Positions 9,333 to 19,166 of a stretch of 64,000 bases of DNA are shown here, in pieces. The DNA comes from CAIVVT01 sp963823095 (lineage in GTDB: Bacteria; Acidobacteriota; Terriglobia; Bryobacterales; Bryobacteraceae), in NCBI GenBank assembly GCA_963823095.1, contig CAWGKI010000006.1, positions 186,001-250,000 on the forward strand, read 5' to 3'. Every line of letters starts with the position of its first letter. Position 1 is the first letter of the stretch. The notes beneath the pieces were generated by a model. That model was given only the letters and a program-made list of their open reading frames with translations, was not told the origin of the DNA and made no database searches. The position numbers and the translations under genes are program-made.

Positions 9333-10761
9333 TCAGAAACTCAACACCACGTGCCAGATGTAGGTGTACGCCAGCCCTTCGATGTCGTCCCAGACCTTCC
9401 TGGCCAGCCCATCATCGCCCTGGATTGGCGGTAGCTCGCGGACCTTTTCGGCCCAGGGACAGCACACGCCGGGGCGGGGAACCGCCTGCGTGATCCAGTC
9501 CGGCAAACCGGCTGTAACCGTTGGCCCGGGCGGCGTGGCAGGCTGTCGGGGAGGATGGCGAGCGGTACACGCCGAACTCGCGCGTAGCGTCCGTCATCGC
9601 CTTCAAGTTCTCGAGCGTTGCGTCGTTCTGCATGATGGCGCTCGCGTCCATGATGTAGCCGCCGTCCGCGCCGATGGTCTCAATCAACCTGCGGCAGATC
9701 GCACGGACCTCTTCGGGCGTTGAGAAGGCTAAACTCACGTTCGGTACGCCGCCGCTCAAGCAGAACTTCTTGCCGAGAATCTCATGCGCCCGCTCGGGGC
9801 TGGTGCGGTCGAGATGGTAGACGATGCTGTGCTCTGGCAGCGCGGCGAAATCCTCCAGATGCGCGTCCCACTTGCCCTCGGCATAGAACAACGTCTGGTT
9901 CCCTTGCGCCCAAAGCGCCTCGACAATCGGCTTCAACGTGGGCCAGTAGATGCTCTTGAAATGCTGCTTTGAAATGAACGGCGTGCATCCGCGATGCATC
10001 CAGATCGGGATGGGCGCCTGGCGCTGCGGATCCGCGCCGGTCAGGGCGAGGTAGGCCAGGTGCGGCATCAGGGCTTCGCAGGCCTGCTGCACCTTGTCCG
10101 GGATCTCCATCAGGTCGAAAGCCAGGCCGACATAGCCGCGGAACTTGTCGCCCAGAATGTCGAGCGGCGCTTTCAACATGCCGCAGATCGCGTTGACCGT
10201 GCCGCACTCGGTACGCATCCGCTCCACCTGTGGACCGAAGGCGGTGAAGTACTCCATCATCGCCATGCTGCTCTTCACGAAGGCCAGGTTGTTGCGGAAG
10301 GTCACGGCCTGCCCGCGCTCGCAGAAATCGGATGAGACGCGCGGCAGCCATGTTTCGTACAAGAAGCGCACCGGATCGGCGATCAGATCGTCGTACTCCT
10401 CGCGCTTCATGAACGAGGTCTGGTCGGCCGGCTCGCGGTACTGGAAGCAGACGTCCGCCGGGACATCGATGCCCGGCACGCCGTAGTATTTCAGGCCCGC
10501 CGCCTGCGTCAGACCGGTCCAGACGTAGACCATGTTGGCGACCGTGGCGTCCCAGTCGTAGTCGTGGCAGCAGCGGATCACCGCCTCGAAGGCCTTGCGG
10601 TAATCGTGCGTGACGTCCTGGCAGGTGAAGCCGGCGTGGCGCGCTGTGATCTCCGCGGCGAAGGGGCGCAGCGGCACGCGGTCGGGCACGCCCTTGTGCA
10701 TGGCTGTGACATAACGCGCCAGGCGCGCGGAGTAGAGTTCTTCGTTGGAAGTCTGCAACAT
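9333..10761 (-). CDS. Uroporphyrinogen-decarboxylase-like (URO-D superfamily) protein, frameshifted near its C-terminus
   Basis: A protein of about 475 residues starting MLQTSNEELYSARLARYVTA. The middle (NLAFVKSSMAMMEYF, FDLMEIPDKVQQACEALM, IWMHRGCTPFISKQHF, YHLDRTSPERAHEILGKKF, CLSGGVPNVSLAFSTPEEV) matches the TIM-barrel fold of URO-D and the related methylcobamide methyltransferases; no signal peptide. After FGVY the frame runs into a low-quality tail and stops at 9412. The other frame continues to 9333 as LPDWITQAVPRPGVCC and ends TYIWHVVLSF, so one extra base at about 9550-9560 is likely. The context gives no tetrapyrrole genes, so a role in C1/demethylation metabolism or an unknown decarboxylation is more likely than haem synthesis. 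Confidence 0.7.
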
Positions 10762-11001
10762 CGGTTGGGTCCAGGTGGCCGGCGTCGCTCTCCGAAGGAA
10801 CGACTGGGCCTCAACGATTCTACAACCGATCTACGGACCTTCTGGTCCTGGAACAATCCTCGCAAGATTCCTGTAAGCGTGAGTCGGCAGAGTTTACCGA
10901 CGCCATGCTTAGGAGTCTTGTAACCTGTCAGAAAGAAAGGACCGCGTTTGCACGGGCCGCGGATCGCCCACTTGTGGCCAGCGCGACGCATTTGAGACTT
11001 T

Positions 11002-12690
11002 ATGCTCCGATCCCTCGCCATTCTCTCGTTCCTGACCCTTGCCGCTCTTGCGCAGCCGGCCGCCAACAAGCAGCCGTCGGCCTCAGAACTTTCCACAAGA
11101 GTCGATAAGCTCTTCGAGAAGTTCGACTCCACGATGACGCCAGGCTGCGCGCTCTCGGTCATGCAAGGAGGCAAGATCGTCTACAAGCGCGGTTATGGCA
11201 TGGCGGACCTGGACCACGACGTCCCCATCCGGACGGACACCGTCTTTCACGTCGCGTCCGTTTCGAAACAGTTCACTGACGCCGCGATCGTGCTGCTCGC
11301 GCAGGAGGGAAAGCTATCCCTCGACGACGACGTGCGGAAGTACATCCCCGAGTTGCCCGATTTCGGAGCGCGGATTACGATTCGCCACCTGATCCATCAC
11401 ACCAGCGGGCTGCGGGATCAATGGGCGCTGCTGGGTCTTGCCGGGTGGCGCTATTCGCTCGACCTGATTACCGACCAGGATGTGCTCGACGTCATGTCCG
11501 CGCAGAAGGACCTGAACTTCCAACCCGGCGAGAAACATACGTACTGCAACACCGGCTACACGCTGCTGGCGCAGATCGTGAAGCGCGTGTCGGGAAAGTC
11601 GTTTCGCGAATTCACGACGGAGCGTATCTTCGCGCCGCTGGGGATGAAGAATACGCATTTTCGCGACGACCACGCCGAGGTGGTAAAACATATCGCCTAC
11701 GGTTACGAGCGGGGCAAAGCCGGGGGCGAGTTCCGCCTGAGCGTCACCAACTTCGATACGGTGGGCGCCACCAGCTTGTTGACCACGGTGGAGGATCTCG
11801 CGCTGTGGGATGAGAACTTCTATACGCCGCGCGTGGGAGGCGCGGATCTCGTGCGGCAAATGTTGGTGAAGGGCAAGCTGAACAACGGCGAAGAGTTGGA
11901 TTACGCCTTCGGTTTGGTGCAAAGCAAGTACAAGGGCTTGACGACGATCGATCACGGTGGTGCCGACGCCGGGTATCGTGCCGATCTGTTGCGCTTCCCG
12001 GACCAGCATTTCTCGGTGGCCTGCCTGTGCAACCTGGCGCAAACCAATCCCGGAGACCTGGCGCACAAAGTCGCGGACATCTACCTGGAGGGCGAACTGA
12101 AAGGCACTCCCGGCACAAAGGCTCCTGAAGCGGACAAGACGGTTTCGCTCTCCGCGGAACAGCTCGCGACGTTCGCGGGATTGTACTGGAACAAGGACGA
12201 AGAGAACGCGATCAATGTGGTCTTCAAGGACGGCAAGCTCTCTACCGTCTTCTCTCCAGACGACGTCTTTGAGATGAAGCCGACGGCGGAGAACCGATTC
12301 CATCTGGCCGGGCTCCCGATCACCATGGAGTTCAAGAGTGCCCAGGCCGGCGCCCCGTTGTCGATGTTCTTCAAGAACGACGCAGGGGGTAACGCACACA
12401 CGCTCGAACTCAGGCAGCCATTCAAGCCCGGTCCAGAGCAGCTTGTCGCCTTTGCCGGAGCCTATCGCAGCGAAGAGATCGAGCCGGTCTACCGCGTGAT
12501 GGTCGAGGAGGGATCGCTGGTGCTGAAGCGCCTGAAGTCGAAGCCGGAGAAACTTGTGCCCACTATCGCGGATTACTTCAGCACCTCCTCGGGCAGCGTG
12601 CATTTCGTGCGCAATGCGCAGGGCCAGGTAACGGGGTTTGTCCTGAACGCGGGGAGAATCACGGGCATGAAGTTCAGGAAGTCGTTGTGA
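11002..12690 (+). CDS. Secreted serine hydrolase, class C beta-lactamase/PBP4-like, with C-terminal extension
   Basis: The start at 11002 begins a Sec signal peptide (MLRSLAILSFLTLAALAQP). The penicillin-binding fold motifs are all present: SxxK as S86-V-S-K89, YxN as Y181-C-N183, and the third motif H318-G-G. The catalytic domain ends near residue 355; a further 200 residues form an additional beta-rich domain, common in acidobacterial esterase-type members. Family enzymes are beta-lactamases, D-aminopeptidases, carboxypeptidases or esterases; with HGG rather than KTG, an esterase or peptidase is more likely than a lactamase. It is divergent from the URO-D-like gene and followed by a hairpin terminator. 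Confidence 0.85.
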   Translation: MLRSLAILSFLTLAALAQPAANKQPSASELSTRVDKLFEKFDSTMTPGCALSVMQGGKIVYKRGYGMADLDHDVPIRTDTVFHVASVSKQFTDAAIVLLAQEGKLSLDDDVRKYIPELPDFGARITIRHLIHHTSGLRDQWALLGLAGWRYSLDLITDQDVLDVMSAQKDLNFQPGEKHTYCNTGYTLLAQIVKRVSGKSFREFTTERIFAPLGMKNTHFRDDHAEVVKHIAYGYERGKAGGEFRLSVTNFDTVGATSLLTTVEDLALWDENFYTPRVGGADLVRQMLVKGKLNNGEELDYAFGLVQSKYKGLTTIDHGGADAGYRADLLRFPDQHFSVACLCNLAQTNPGDLAHKVADIYLEGELKGTPGTKAPEADKTVSLSAEQLATFAGLYWNKDEENAINVVFKDGKLSTVFSPDDVFEMKPTAENRFHLAGLPITMEFKSAQAGAPLSMFFKNDAGGNAHTLELRQPFKPGPEQLVAFAGAYRSEEIEPVYRVMVEEGSLVLKRLKSKPEKLVPTIADYFSTSSGSVHFVRNAQGQVTGFVLNAGRITGMKFRKSL

Positions 12691-12797
12691 AGCTCGGATT
12701 CCGATCTATCTCAAACCCACTCTGGACGGTTCGATGGGACCAACTCGGATGCGGGCGGTTCTTCGGAGAGCGTTGATTCGCGCAAGGCAAACGATCA

Positions 12798-12829
12798 CGC
12801 GTTTTGACTTATCAAAACGCGGCCTTTTA
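12798..12829 (+). terminator. Intrinsic terminator after the serine hydrolase gene
   Basis: Perfect 10-bp arms CGCGTTTTGA (12798-12807) and TCAAAACGCG (12812-12821) with a 4-nt loop, followed by GCCTTTTAG. The stem plus a short T-run is a convincing rho-independent terminator, 107 nt past the stop codon. Confidence 0.7.
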
Positions 12830-12935
12830 GAATCAGTTACTTACAGTGACAAACTGGAAACCCGTTTTCGTTTGGCTCAAGGTGGGCCTTCATCCAACGC
12901 TCACTCGAAAATCAAGACGCCGTCGAAGAAGGGTT

Positions 12936-12976
12936 GTGGCGCACGCTTCAGCGTGCCGTGGCGAGATTCATCTCGA
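12936..12976. repeat. Tandem-hairpin intergenic repeat
   Basis: Two adjacent small palindromes: GCACGCTTCAGCGTGC at 12941-12956 and CGAGATTCATCTCG at 12962-12975. This pair of short stems looks like a mobile hairpin repeat, not a single terminator. I see no second copy in the window. Confidence 0.4.
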
Positions 12977-13035
12977 CATCCGGCGAATGGTGGCATGAAT
13001 GCAACCGCTAGAGCGCGCCGCAAGGGGCCGAGGCG

Positions 13036-15716
13036 CTATTGTGCGGCTGCTCGCATCTCCCGAAACGGCATCTGGCGCTGATACGAAGCAACGCGGCGTT
13101 TGATGTCTTCCGCCTGCGCGGAATTCGCCAATGTCAGCGCCCGGCGCGCCGTCAACACCGCGTCGGCGAAGCGTCCGCATTCGGCGTAGGCGGCGGCGAG
13201 TGTATCGAGAATCGCCGCTTCACTCGCTGCACTTTCCGCCATGTCAAAGCTCTTCTCTTTCGCGCGCGACTTTCTCTCGGCGTTGAGTTGCAGTGCCCGG
13301 ACGGCCAGGGACAGAGCCTCGCGCCCATTCCGCAGCGACGCGTCGGCGCTGGTGGCCATAAGCCACGCGGCTTCGAGTAGAGCCTGCATGTCACTGGGTT
13401 GCCCCTGCAGCCCTTCGCGCCAGTGCGCCAGCGCTTCGGCCTTCTCTCCACGCGCCGACAAGGTGTGGGCAAGGCGCAGATGCGCTTCTGCATACTTCGG
13501 ATCCGCTGCTAATGCCTCCCGCCACGAGGCAATCGCCGCTTCCTTTTCTCCGCGCAGTTCTTGCACAGTTCCCAGACCACACAAGGCCGGGGCATAATGA
13601 CCGTTCAGCGCGAGCGCACGCACATACTCGTTGCGCGCCTTGTCGAGTTTGCCCTGCGCCGCGAGCACGCCCCCCAGGCCGGAGTGCGCGACGGCGTTTC
13701 CGGGTTCGATCTCGACAGCTTTGCGGAACTGCGCCAACGCGTCATCAAGGCGCCCCTCTTGCCGCAACAGTTCACCGAGTTGAACGTGCGGCTCGGGTTG
13801 CTCCGGCGCGGCTTCCACTGCGCTCCGCAGCCGGAGTTCACGAGCCTTCTCAATCTGCTCGGCCGCCTCCTCACGGCGGCCCGCGAGCAGCAGGACCATC
13901 CCGAAGTTGTCGCGCGCCAGCGGGTCTTCCGGGTTCGCTTCGATGGTTCGCCGCCACTCCGCGGCGGACTCGGCGAGCCGCCCCTTCTTCTGCAGGAAGA
14001 GCGCGTCGTTGAACAGCTTGTAGTAGTCGAGAGCCGGACCGCCGAGCTTTAGCAGGCCGCCGGGCGGGACGTTGACGAACTCTGGCAGGTTGACCGCGCG
14101 ATTGGCGGCGGTGGCGTTCTCGACCAGAATCGCCGGGCTGTCGTTGCCGTCTTCGTCGATATGCGTCAGGTACATCTGCGTGTACGGCGAACGGCTCTTC
14201 GACGAGAAAACCAACCAGCGGCCATCGGGCGAGAAGCTATGCCAGGAGTTCATCAGCGGCGTGTTGCAGCGCATCCGGCGCGCCACGCCGCCCTCCGCCG
14301 GCACGATGTAGAGTTGGCTGTCCGGCCGCATCAATTGCCCGTTGCGGCATTCGCACGTAAACGATCCATTTGCCGTCCGGAGAGACCTTCGGGAACGTGT
14401 TGCTCATGCCGTTTGCCGATGCGCCTGCGAGCGGTTCCGCCTGGCCGCCCCGCCCGTCGTTGAAGGGGATCCGGTAGAGGTCATAGCGAACCTGACGCTC
14501 GTTCGGATCGTTGGCGGCCAGCGCCGAGCGGCGCGCCCTCCGGATTCGGCTCCTGAGCTGGGGCGCGCGCGAAGACGAGGTACTTTCCATCTGGGCTCCA
14601 CACGGCCGTCATCTGCACGAATCGAGGGTCGTCCGCTCCGGGCAGAGGCTTCAGGACGCTGGTGGCGCGGCTATACCAGGCCAGAATGCCGCGCGTCGGG
14701 AAGAAGACTTGCAGGAAGCGGTAATCGCGGAAGTTCGTCACGTAATAATTGCTGCGCGGCGCGCGGGCTTGCGGTCCATCGAGCTCCGCCGGATTGATGG
14801 TAGTGGCGACGAACTGCCCATCCGGCGAGACCCGCGACATGAATCCGGCGCGGATGTTGCCCTGCAGCCGGCCGGTCCCGGTACGCCATTGGATGACGTC
14901 ATCCCGGGCCACCGAAATCTCGGGCTTCACGGACGTCAGGAAGTACTGCCCCTTGTTGTTTTGCAGGCCGTCGAGATCCATGCCCATCGTCTTGCCGTCG
15001 GCCGAGAACGAGTGGCAATTCGCGCACACGGGCATGTTGGTGAGCAACAGATGGCTGTCCCGTTCTCCGACGAATCGCAGGCGCCAGTTCACCAGGGGCA
15101 GAGCCTGCGGGGCGAGCGGCTTGATCTGGCCCTTCTCCGTCTCCGTCGGCATCAGCGGGACGTCCCGATAGAAGATCGGCGCCCCGACCGGATCTTTGGA
15201 GGTGCTTATAGTGACGGTCCCGCGCGAGACGGCGTTGAGTGCGGCGTAGCCTGTGATCGTAATGGTCGCCGCGCTTTGCACGGAGTGCTGCTTGATGCCG
15301 GTCCACGTGGTGGCGTCAGGCGTCCAAGTGTGCGAGGCCGCCTGAGTTGGGGTCAATTTGGGAAGTTCGTTGGATTTCGAGATGCAGTCCGGGTCGATCT
15401 TGCCGATTCGCATTCGCTCGCCGCGGGAGGTTGTGCGAATCGGCGCGGAGCCGTCGTGAAATGAGACTTCGATCTTCCACAGAGTCGCGCTGGCGGAAGC
15501 GTCGCGCCATAGGAACGTGGGTGAGATGATTTCGGGCGGGAAGATCGATCCATCGGCCGGGTAGTCGATGGCCAGGCCTGACAGGGACCTGTGCTCCGCG
15601 GGAGTGGCCCTGGACGCGGCGGCCGTCAGGAAGGCGCACGTCAAAAAGGCGAGGCCAACCCAGGGTTGGAGTCTCGTTCTCGCTTCGAATCCCAGCGCCG
15701 CGAGTCGAATGGACAT
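13036..15716 (-). CDS. Secreted PD40/WD40-like propeller with CxxCH motif and TPR domain (two frameshifts)
   Basis: Three frames together give one chain of about 893 residues. Part 1 (15716 to about 14530) has a signal segment (LAFLTCAFLTAAASRATP), a beta-sandwich start (DYPADGSIFPPEIISP), one haem-type motif CANCH followed by SFSADGKTMG, and TolB/PD40 blades (SRVSPDGQFVATT, AVWSPDGKYLVFA). Part 2 (to about 14343) continues the blades (FPKVSPDGKWIVYVRMP). Part 3 has the last blade (SFSPDGRWLVFSSKS) and about ten TPR repeats (DALAQFRKAVEIEPGNAVAH). The frames step by one base twice, near 14525 and 14343, consistent with two single-base insertions. The CxxCH may bind haem c or be structural. 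Role unknown; possibly an outer-membrane-associated interaction scaffold. Confidence 0.7.
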
Positions 15717-15820
15717 CTATCTCCATTTTCGCAGCCCCAGCCACGGTCCAGCACGAGGCGCGCGCTAGTCTGCTGCGTCTTGCAGAATGACAACTACTCC
15801 TGCTGCTCAACATTGCCAAT

Positions 15821-15930
15821 TGTGGGGCAGCTTGGTAAGGTGCGGCCGATTGTCAATCGGCCAACCGGCACTTTGGCGCGAGGAAGCGGCGGTAAGCAAC
15901 CGCCGCGCAGGATGCCATCCTGCCCCACAC
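15821..15930. repeat. 110-bp MITE-like element with perfect 10-bp terminal inverted repeats
   Basis: TGTGGGGCAG at 15821-15830 is the exact inverted repeat of CTGCCCCACA at 15921-15930. Inside lie three more hairpins: GGCCGATTGTCAATCGGCC (15844-15862), one with GCGGCGGT/ACCGCCGC arms (about 15887-15907), and CAGGATGCCATCCTG (15909-15923). There is no ORF. It sits in the promoter-side gap of the large PD40/TPR gene. Confidence 0.55.
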
Positions 15931-16004
15931 GATCTCGATGATCGACAGTACTTCGGACGCACCAACAGGCTGGGCGGGCCCTGGAGCGCCACCCAACTCT
16001 CGGG

Positions 16005-17039
16005 TTACGGTTTCTGCGTGGGAAGATCGTAGAACTCGTAGGTATAGGTCCACTTCAACTCGGCTCCCGGCGCGACGTCGATGTCGACGTATGCCTCCGG
16101 GCAGAAGGTGGTCTTGATGGACCAGAAGACGAGCTTCGAGATCGGCAGGCTGCCTGTGATGTGGACTCCCGCGCCCGCCTTCCCGTGTTCCAGACGGATG
16201 TCGTAGTCCGAGGCGCTTGGGCCGAAGCCCTGAAACTCGCCGTACACGCTCTGACCCTGCGCGAGTTCCTTGAGGTAGACGATCTGATTGCCGCGCACTT
16301 CAGCGGCGCCGCCCGAGTTGAACTGCTCGGCCCTGGGGGCGAAAGCGAATTGCACGCGATTGCCCGGCCCGCTCGGCTGGCCGTCGATAACGAAGAAGTT
16401 GTGGTTGTATTGCGCGGTGGAGATCGGCTTCGTGCCCGTGTTCTTCAGCGCATGCTCGATCACCATCACGTTCTGGTTCTTCTTCAGCCGGACGGTCTTC
16501 ACGTAGTGGTAACCATAGCCGCCTAAGCCGCTCGCCGAGCCGGTCAGATCGTGAGTGAACTCAATCCAGTCTTTCCCAAAGCGCAGGCTCCGTCTGCCCG
16601 GGTCCACGATCTCGTAGGTCTTGAAGCGATCGTACTTGGTCTCGCCGGCCTGCTTGCGAACGATACCGACGCCGATGCGGATGAACGTACCCCCGATCTT
16701 GTCTTCGCCGTAACCCACCGACGTGTCGTTCTTCAGGAACTCTTCCACCGGACCCATGATGGAGTCGTGCAGCTTAGGGTCGTACTTGGGAAACCACTGC
16801 CCGAAGTACTCGTGATGCGCGGTCTTCAAACTCGAGATGGAGCCCGACCAATCGAAGCGCGTGCCGCGGTAGTAGCCCTTCTCGACATCCGGCAGCAGGA
16901 ACTTGGCCGTGATCTTGCCGTTCGAAATCTCGGCCTGCGGGAACTGCGGCTGGTCTTGTGCTGAAGCTGTCATGGTGGCGAGTAGCAATGTGGCGGGGAG
17001 TAGCACGTTGAGCATGAGGATCACTGGAAGGCCCAACAT
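16005..17039 (-). CDS. Secreted conserved protein, possible galactose-mutarotase-like fold
   Basis: A 344-residue protein with a Sec signal peptide (the start could also be ATG 17015, giving MLNVLLPATLLLATMTASAQ). The body is beta-rich: RGTRFDWSGSISSL, WIEFTHDLTGSASGLGGYGY, VMVIEHALKNTGTKPISTAQ, QYNHNFFVIDGQPSGPGNRV, WTYTYEFYDL. The order of strands, the IEHALKNTG block and the histidine in YNHNFF resemble the aldose-1-epimerase/galactose mutarotase superfold. That assignment is tentative because I cannot compare structures. It is divergent from the GH29 fucosidase gene, so a role in handling released sugars is plausible. Confidence 0.6.
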   Translation of the reverse strand: MLGLPVILMLNVLLPATLLLATMTASAQDQPQFPQAEISNGKITAKFLLPDVEKGYYRGTRFDWSGSISSLKTAHHEYFGQWFPKYDPKLHDSIMGPVEEFLKNDTSVGYGEDKIGGTFIRIGVGIVRKQAGETKYDRFKTYEIVDPGRRSLRFGKDWIEFTHDLTGSASGLGGYGYHYVKTVRLKKNQNVMVIEHALKNTGTKPISTAQYNHNFFVIDGQPSGPGNRVQFAFAPRAEQFNSGGAAEVRGNQIVYLKELAQGQSVYGEFQGFGPSASDYDIRLEHGKAGAGVHITGSLPISKLVFWSIKTTFCPEAYVDIDVAPGAELKWTYTYEFYDLPTQKP

Positions 17040-17114
17040 ATCACGATCCGCGCACGGACCGGTTTCCGCGTTACAACCAACATCGCCTGGAGTGAGAGAC
17101 TGTTAAGGGTTCCT

Positions 17115-18827
17115 ATGCGATTTTTCTTTTGTATACCCCTGCTGCTTCTCACCGGGCTCTACGTTCAAGCCGAGCCGGCCGCTGCGCCGAAGCGTCCCTC
17201 TCCCGCCACCATCCAGCAGTGGCAGTCGCGCAAGTTCGGCCTGTTCATTCATTTCGGCCTGTACTCGGAGTTGGGCGGCATCTGGAAGGGCGAGAAGATC
17301 GACGGCTATAACGAGCAGATCCGGTTGCACGCGCACATCCCGAAAGATGAGTATGCGGCCGTCGCGAAGCAGTTCAACCCCTCGAAGTGGGATCCCGAAG
17401 CGATTGTCAAACTCGCGCAGGACGCAGGGATGAAGTTCATCGTAATTACCTCGAAGCACCACGACGGCTTCAGCATGTTCCATACGCGCGAATCGAAGTT
17501 CAACATCGTGGACGCGACGCCGTATGGCAAGGATATCGTCAAGGGCCTCGCCGACGCCTGCGCGCGCCACGGCATGAAATTCGGCGTCTATTACTCCACC
17601 ATCGACTGGCAGGACCCGCGCGCCAACGGCATCAGCAAACCGCCCGCCAACGAGAACGACAACGAGATTCCGAAAGCGCATGAGGACTACAACGTCGCCC
17701 AGCTCAAGGAGTTGACGACGCGCTACGGCCCGCTTTCGGAAGTCTGGTTCGACATGGGCCGTCCGACGCCGGAGCAGAGCAAACGGTTTGCCGCGACCGT
17801 GCACGCCGCGCAGCCCGAGTGCATGGTGAGCGGACGAGTCTTCAACAGCCAGGGCGACTTTACCGTCATGGGCGACAACGAACTGCCGACCTCCGTGATC
17901 GACGAGCCGTGGCAGACACCCGGTTCCATATACGACGAGACCTGGGGCTATCGCTCCTGGCAGGAACGCAAGGACCTGGCGGGCAAGACCACCGATCACC
18001 TGCTGAAGCTCGTCAAGGTGGTGAGCCGGGGCGGCAATTACATTCTCAACATCGGCCCGCGCGGCGACGGCAGTGTGGTGGAGTTTGAGGCGGATGTTTT
18101 GCGCGGGTTGGGGAAGTGGGTGAAGACGAATTCCGAGGCGATCTACGGTACTGGCGCGCAGCCCTTCCGCGAACTCGACTTCGGTTATGCGACCACGAAG
18201 CCGGGCAAGCTGTATCTGATGGTCACCAAGTGGCCTGAAGACGGCCAGTTGAAGCTGCCGGGTATGAAAAACAAGGTGACTCGGGCTTATGCTCTTGCCG
18301 ACGCGGCGAAGACTCCTTTGAGCGTGGATAACTCCGGCGGGACGAAGATCGTTCGCGTGGAATCGAAGACCGCGGCCTCGCCCGTGACCGTGATTGTGGC
18401 GGAATACGCCGGGCCGCTGAGCGTCATTCCGCCATCGGTGCAGGCCGGACCCGATGGCGTCGTCGTGCTGGAGGCGAAGGACGCCACCAAAGAGTTCAAC
18501 TACAACAACCGCGGCTACTATGAGGGACCGACGGTCTACAAAATGCGCTGGGATTTCACGCCGCCGAGGGCGGGGAAATACACCGTGGCCGTCGCCTACC
18601 GCAAGAATGCCGCAGCGGGTCCGCTCGAAATCGCCGTCGGCTCGCAGAGGCTGCCTATGGTTCTGAAAGAGGGGAAAGGCGACGAGCCTGCAACGTCAGC
18701 GGCAGGCTCGATCACACTCGGCGCGGCCGAGTCCTTGAGGCTTGCCATCACGCCGAAGCATCCGTTCCAAAAAGGCGAGAAGCTCGACGTCACCATTGAA
18801 AAGGTCGTCCTGACGCCCACGAAATAG
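17115..18827 (+). CDS. Secreted GH29 alpha-L-fucosidase
   Basis: ATG at 17115 starts a Sec signal peptide (MRFFFCIPLLLLTGLYVQA). The catalytic TIM barrel is clear: WQSRKFGLFIHFGLYSE, KQFNPSKWDPEAIVKLAQDA, MKFIVITSKHHDGFSMF, DIVKGLADACARHGMKFG, and EVWFDMG, with the likely nucleophile aspartate at about residue 213. A C-terminal beta domain follows (from about residue 340), with a further about 100-residue carbohydrate-binding-like module. Family enzymes release alpha-L-fucose by a retaining mechanism. Neighbouring GH2, GH35-like and SDR genes suggest degradation of fucosylated galactosides such as xyloglucan side chains or glycoprotein glycans. Confidence 0.9.
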   Translation: MRFFFCIPLLLLTGLYVQAEPAAAPKRPSPATIQQWQSRKFGLFIHFGLYSELGGIWKGEKIDGYNEQIRLHAHIPKDEYAAVAKQFNPSKWDPEAIVKLAQDAGMKFIVITSKHHDGFSMFHTRESKFNIVDATPYGKDIVKGLADACARHGMKFGVYYSTIDWQDPRANGISKPPANENDNEIPKAHEDYNVAQLKELTTRYGPLSEVWFDMGRPTPEQSKRFAATVHAAQPECMVSGRVFNSQGDFTVMGDNELPTSVIDEPWQTPGSIYDETWGYRSWQERKDLAGKTTDHLLKLVKVVSRGGNYILNIGPRGDGSVVEFEADVLRGLGKWVKTNSEAIYGTGAQPFRELDFGYATTKPGKLYLMVTKWPEDGQLKLPGMKNKVTRAYALADAAKTPLSVDNSGGTKIVRVESKTAASPVTVIVAEYAGPLSVIPPSVQAGPDGVVVLEAKDATKEFNYNNRGYYEGPTVYKMRWDFTPPRAGKYTVAVAYRKNAAAGPLEIAVGSQRLPMVLKEGKGDEPATSAAGSITLGAAESLRLAITPKHPFQKGEKLDVTIEKVVLTPTK

Positions 18828-19166
18828 CGCCGAAACGCGGCTTCAACCTGGAAACGGAGCCGCGACCGTCACGGAGCGGTTGCATGGGTTTCGGGGTGCG
18901 GGTAAGAATTTGGTGTTGACGCTCGTACGCGATATCAACCACTCCCTGACGGTCGTGGCTCCGTTTCCAGGTTCTCCTCACGCGAGCACCCAGCCTCAAA
19001 ATATTGAGAGCGGGCATCTCGCGAGCGACCTCCTGGCCGGGATTTGTCGCTCAGCGGAGGCCGGTCTCGCGCTGACGCAAAGCGGAGCGAGAACCGGGAA
19101 GCTGAAGGGAGATCCAAGGGACCGCTCTTTTCATTCGCGGCTCTGTGCTGAGCAGATGCAACTCCG
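18828..19166. other. Intergenic stretch between convergent GH29 and GH2 genes
   Basis: The first 145 nt hold the 129-bp inverted-repeat element listed separately. The remaining 190 nt has no gene I can support. Confidence 0.5.
18845..18973. repeat. 129-bp inverted-repeat element (38-nt arms)
   Basis: Arm 18845-18882 and arm 18936-18973 are inverted copies with only three mismatches, separated by 53 nt. Parts of the arms (CTCCCTGACGGTCGTGGCTC and relatives) recur near 24418, 24594, 34007 and 34219, all intergenic. It is non-coding and resembles a MITE or large REP-type element. Confidence 0.65.

Larger units (their letters stand above)
12691..13035. other. Intergenic stretch with terminator and hairpin repeat
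   Basis: This 345-nt gap between convergent genes holds the terminator at 12798-12829 and the hairpin repeat at 12936-12976. No coding sequence is supported. Confidence 0.5.
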
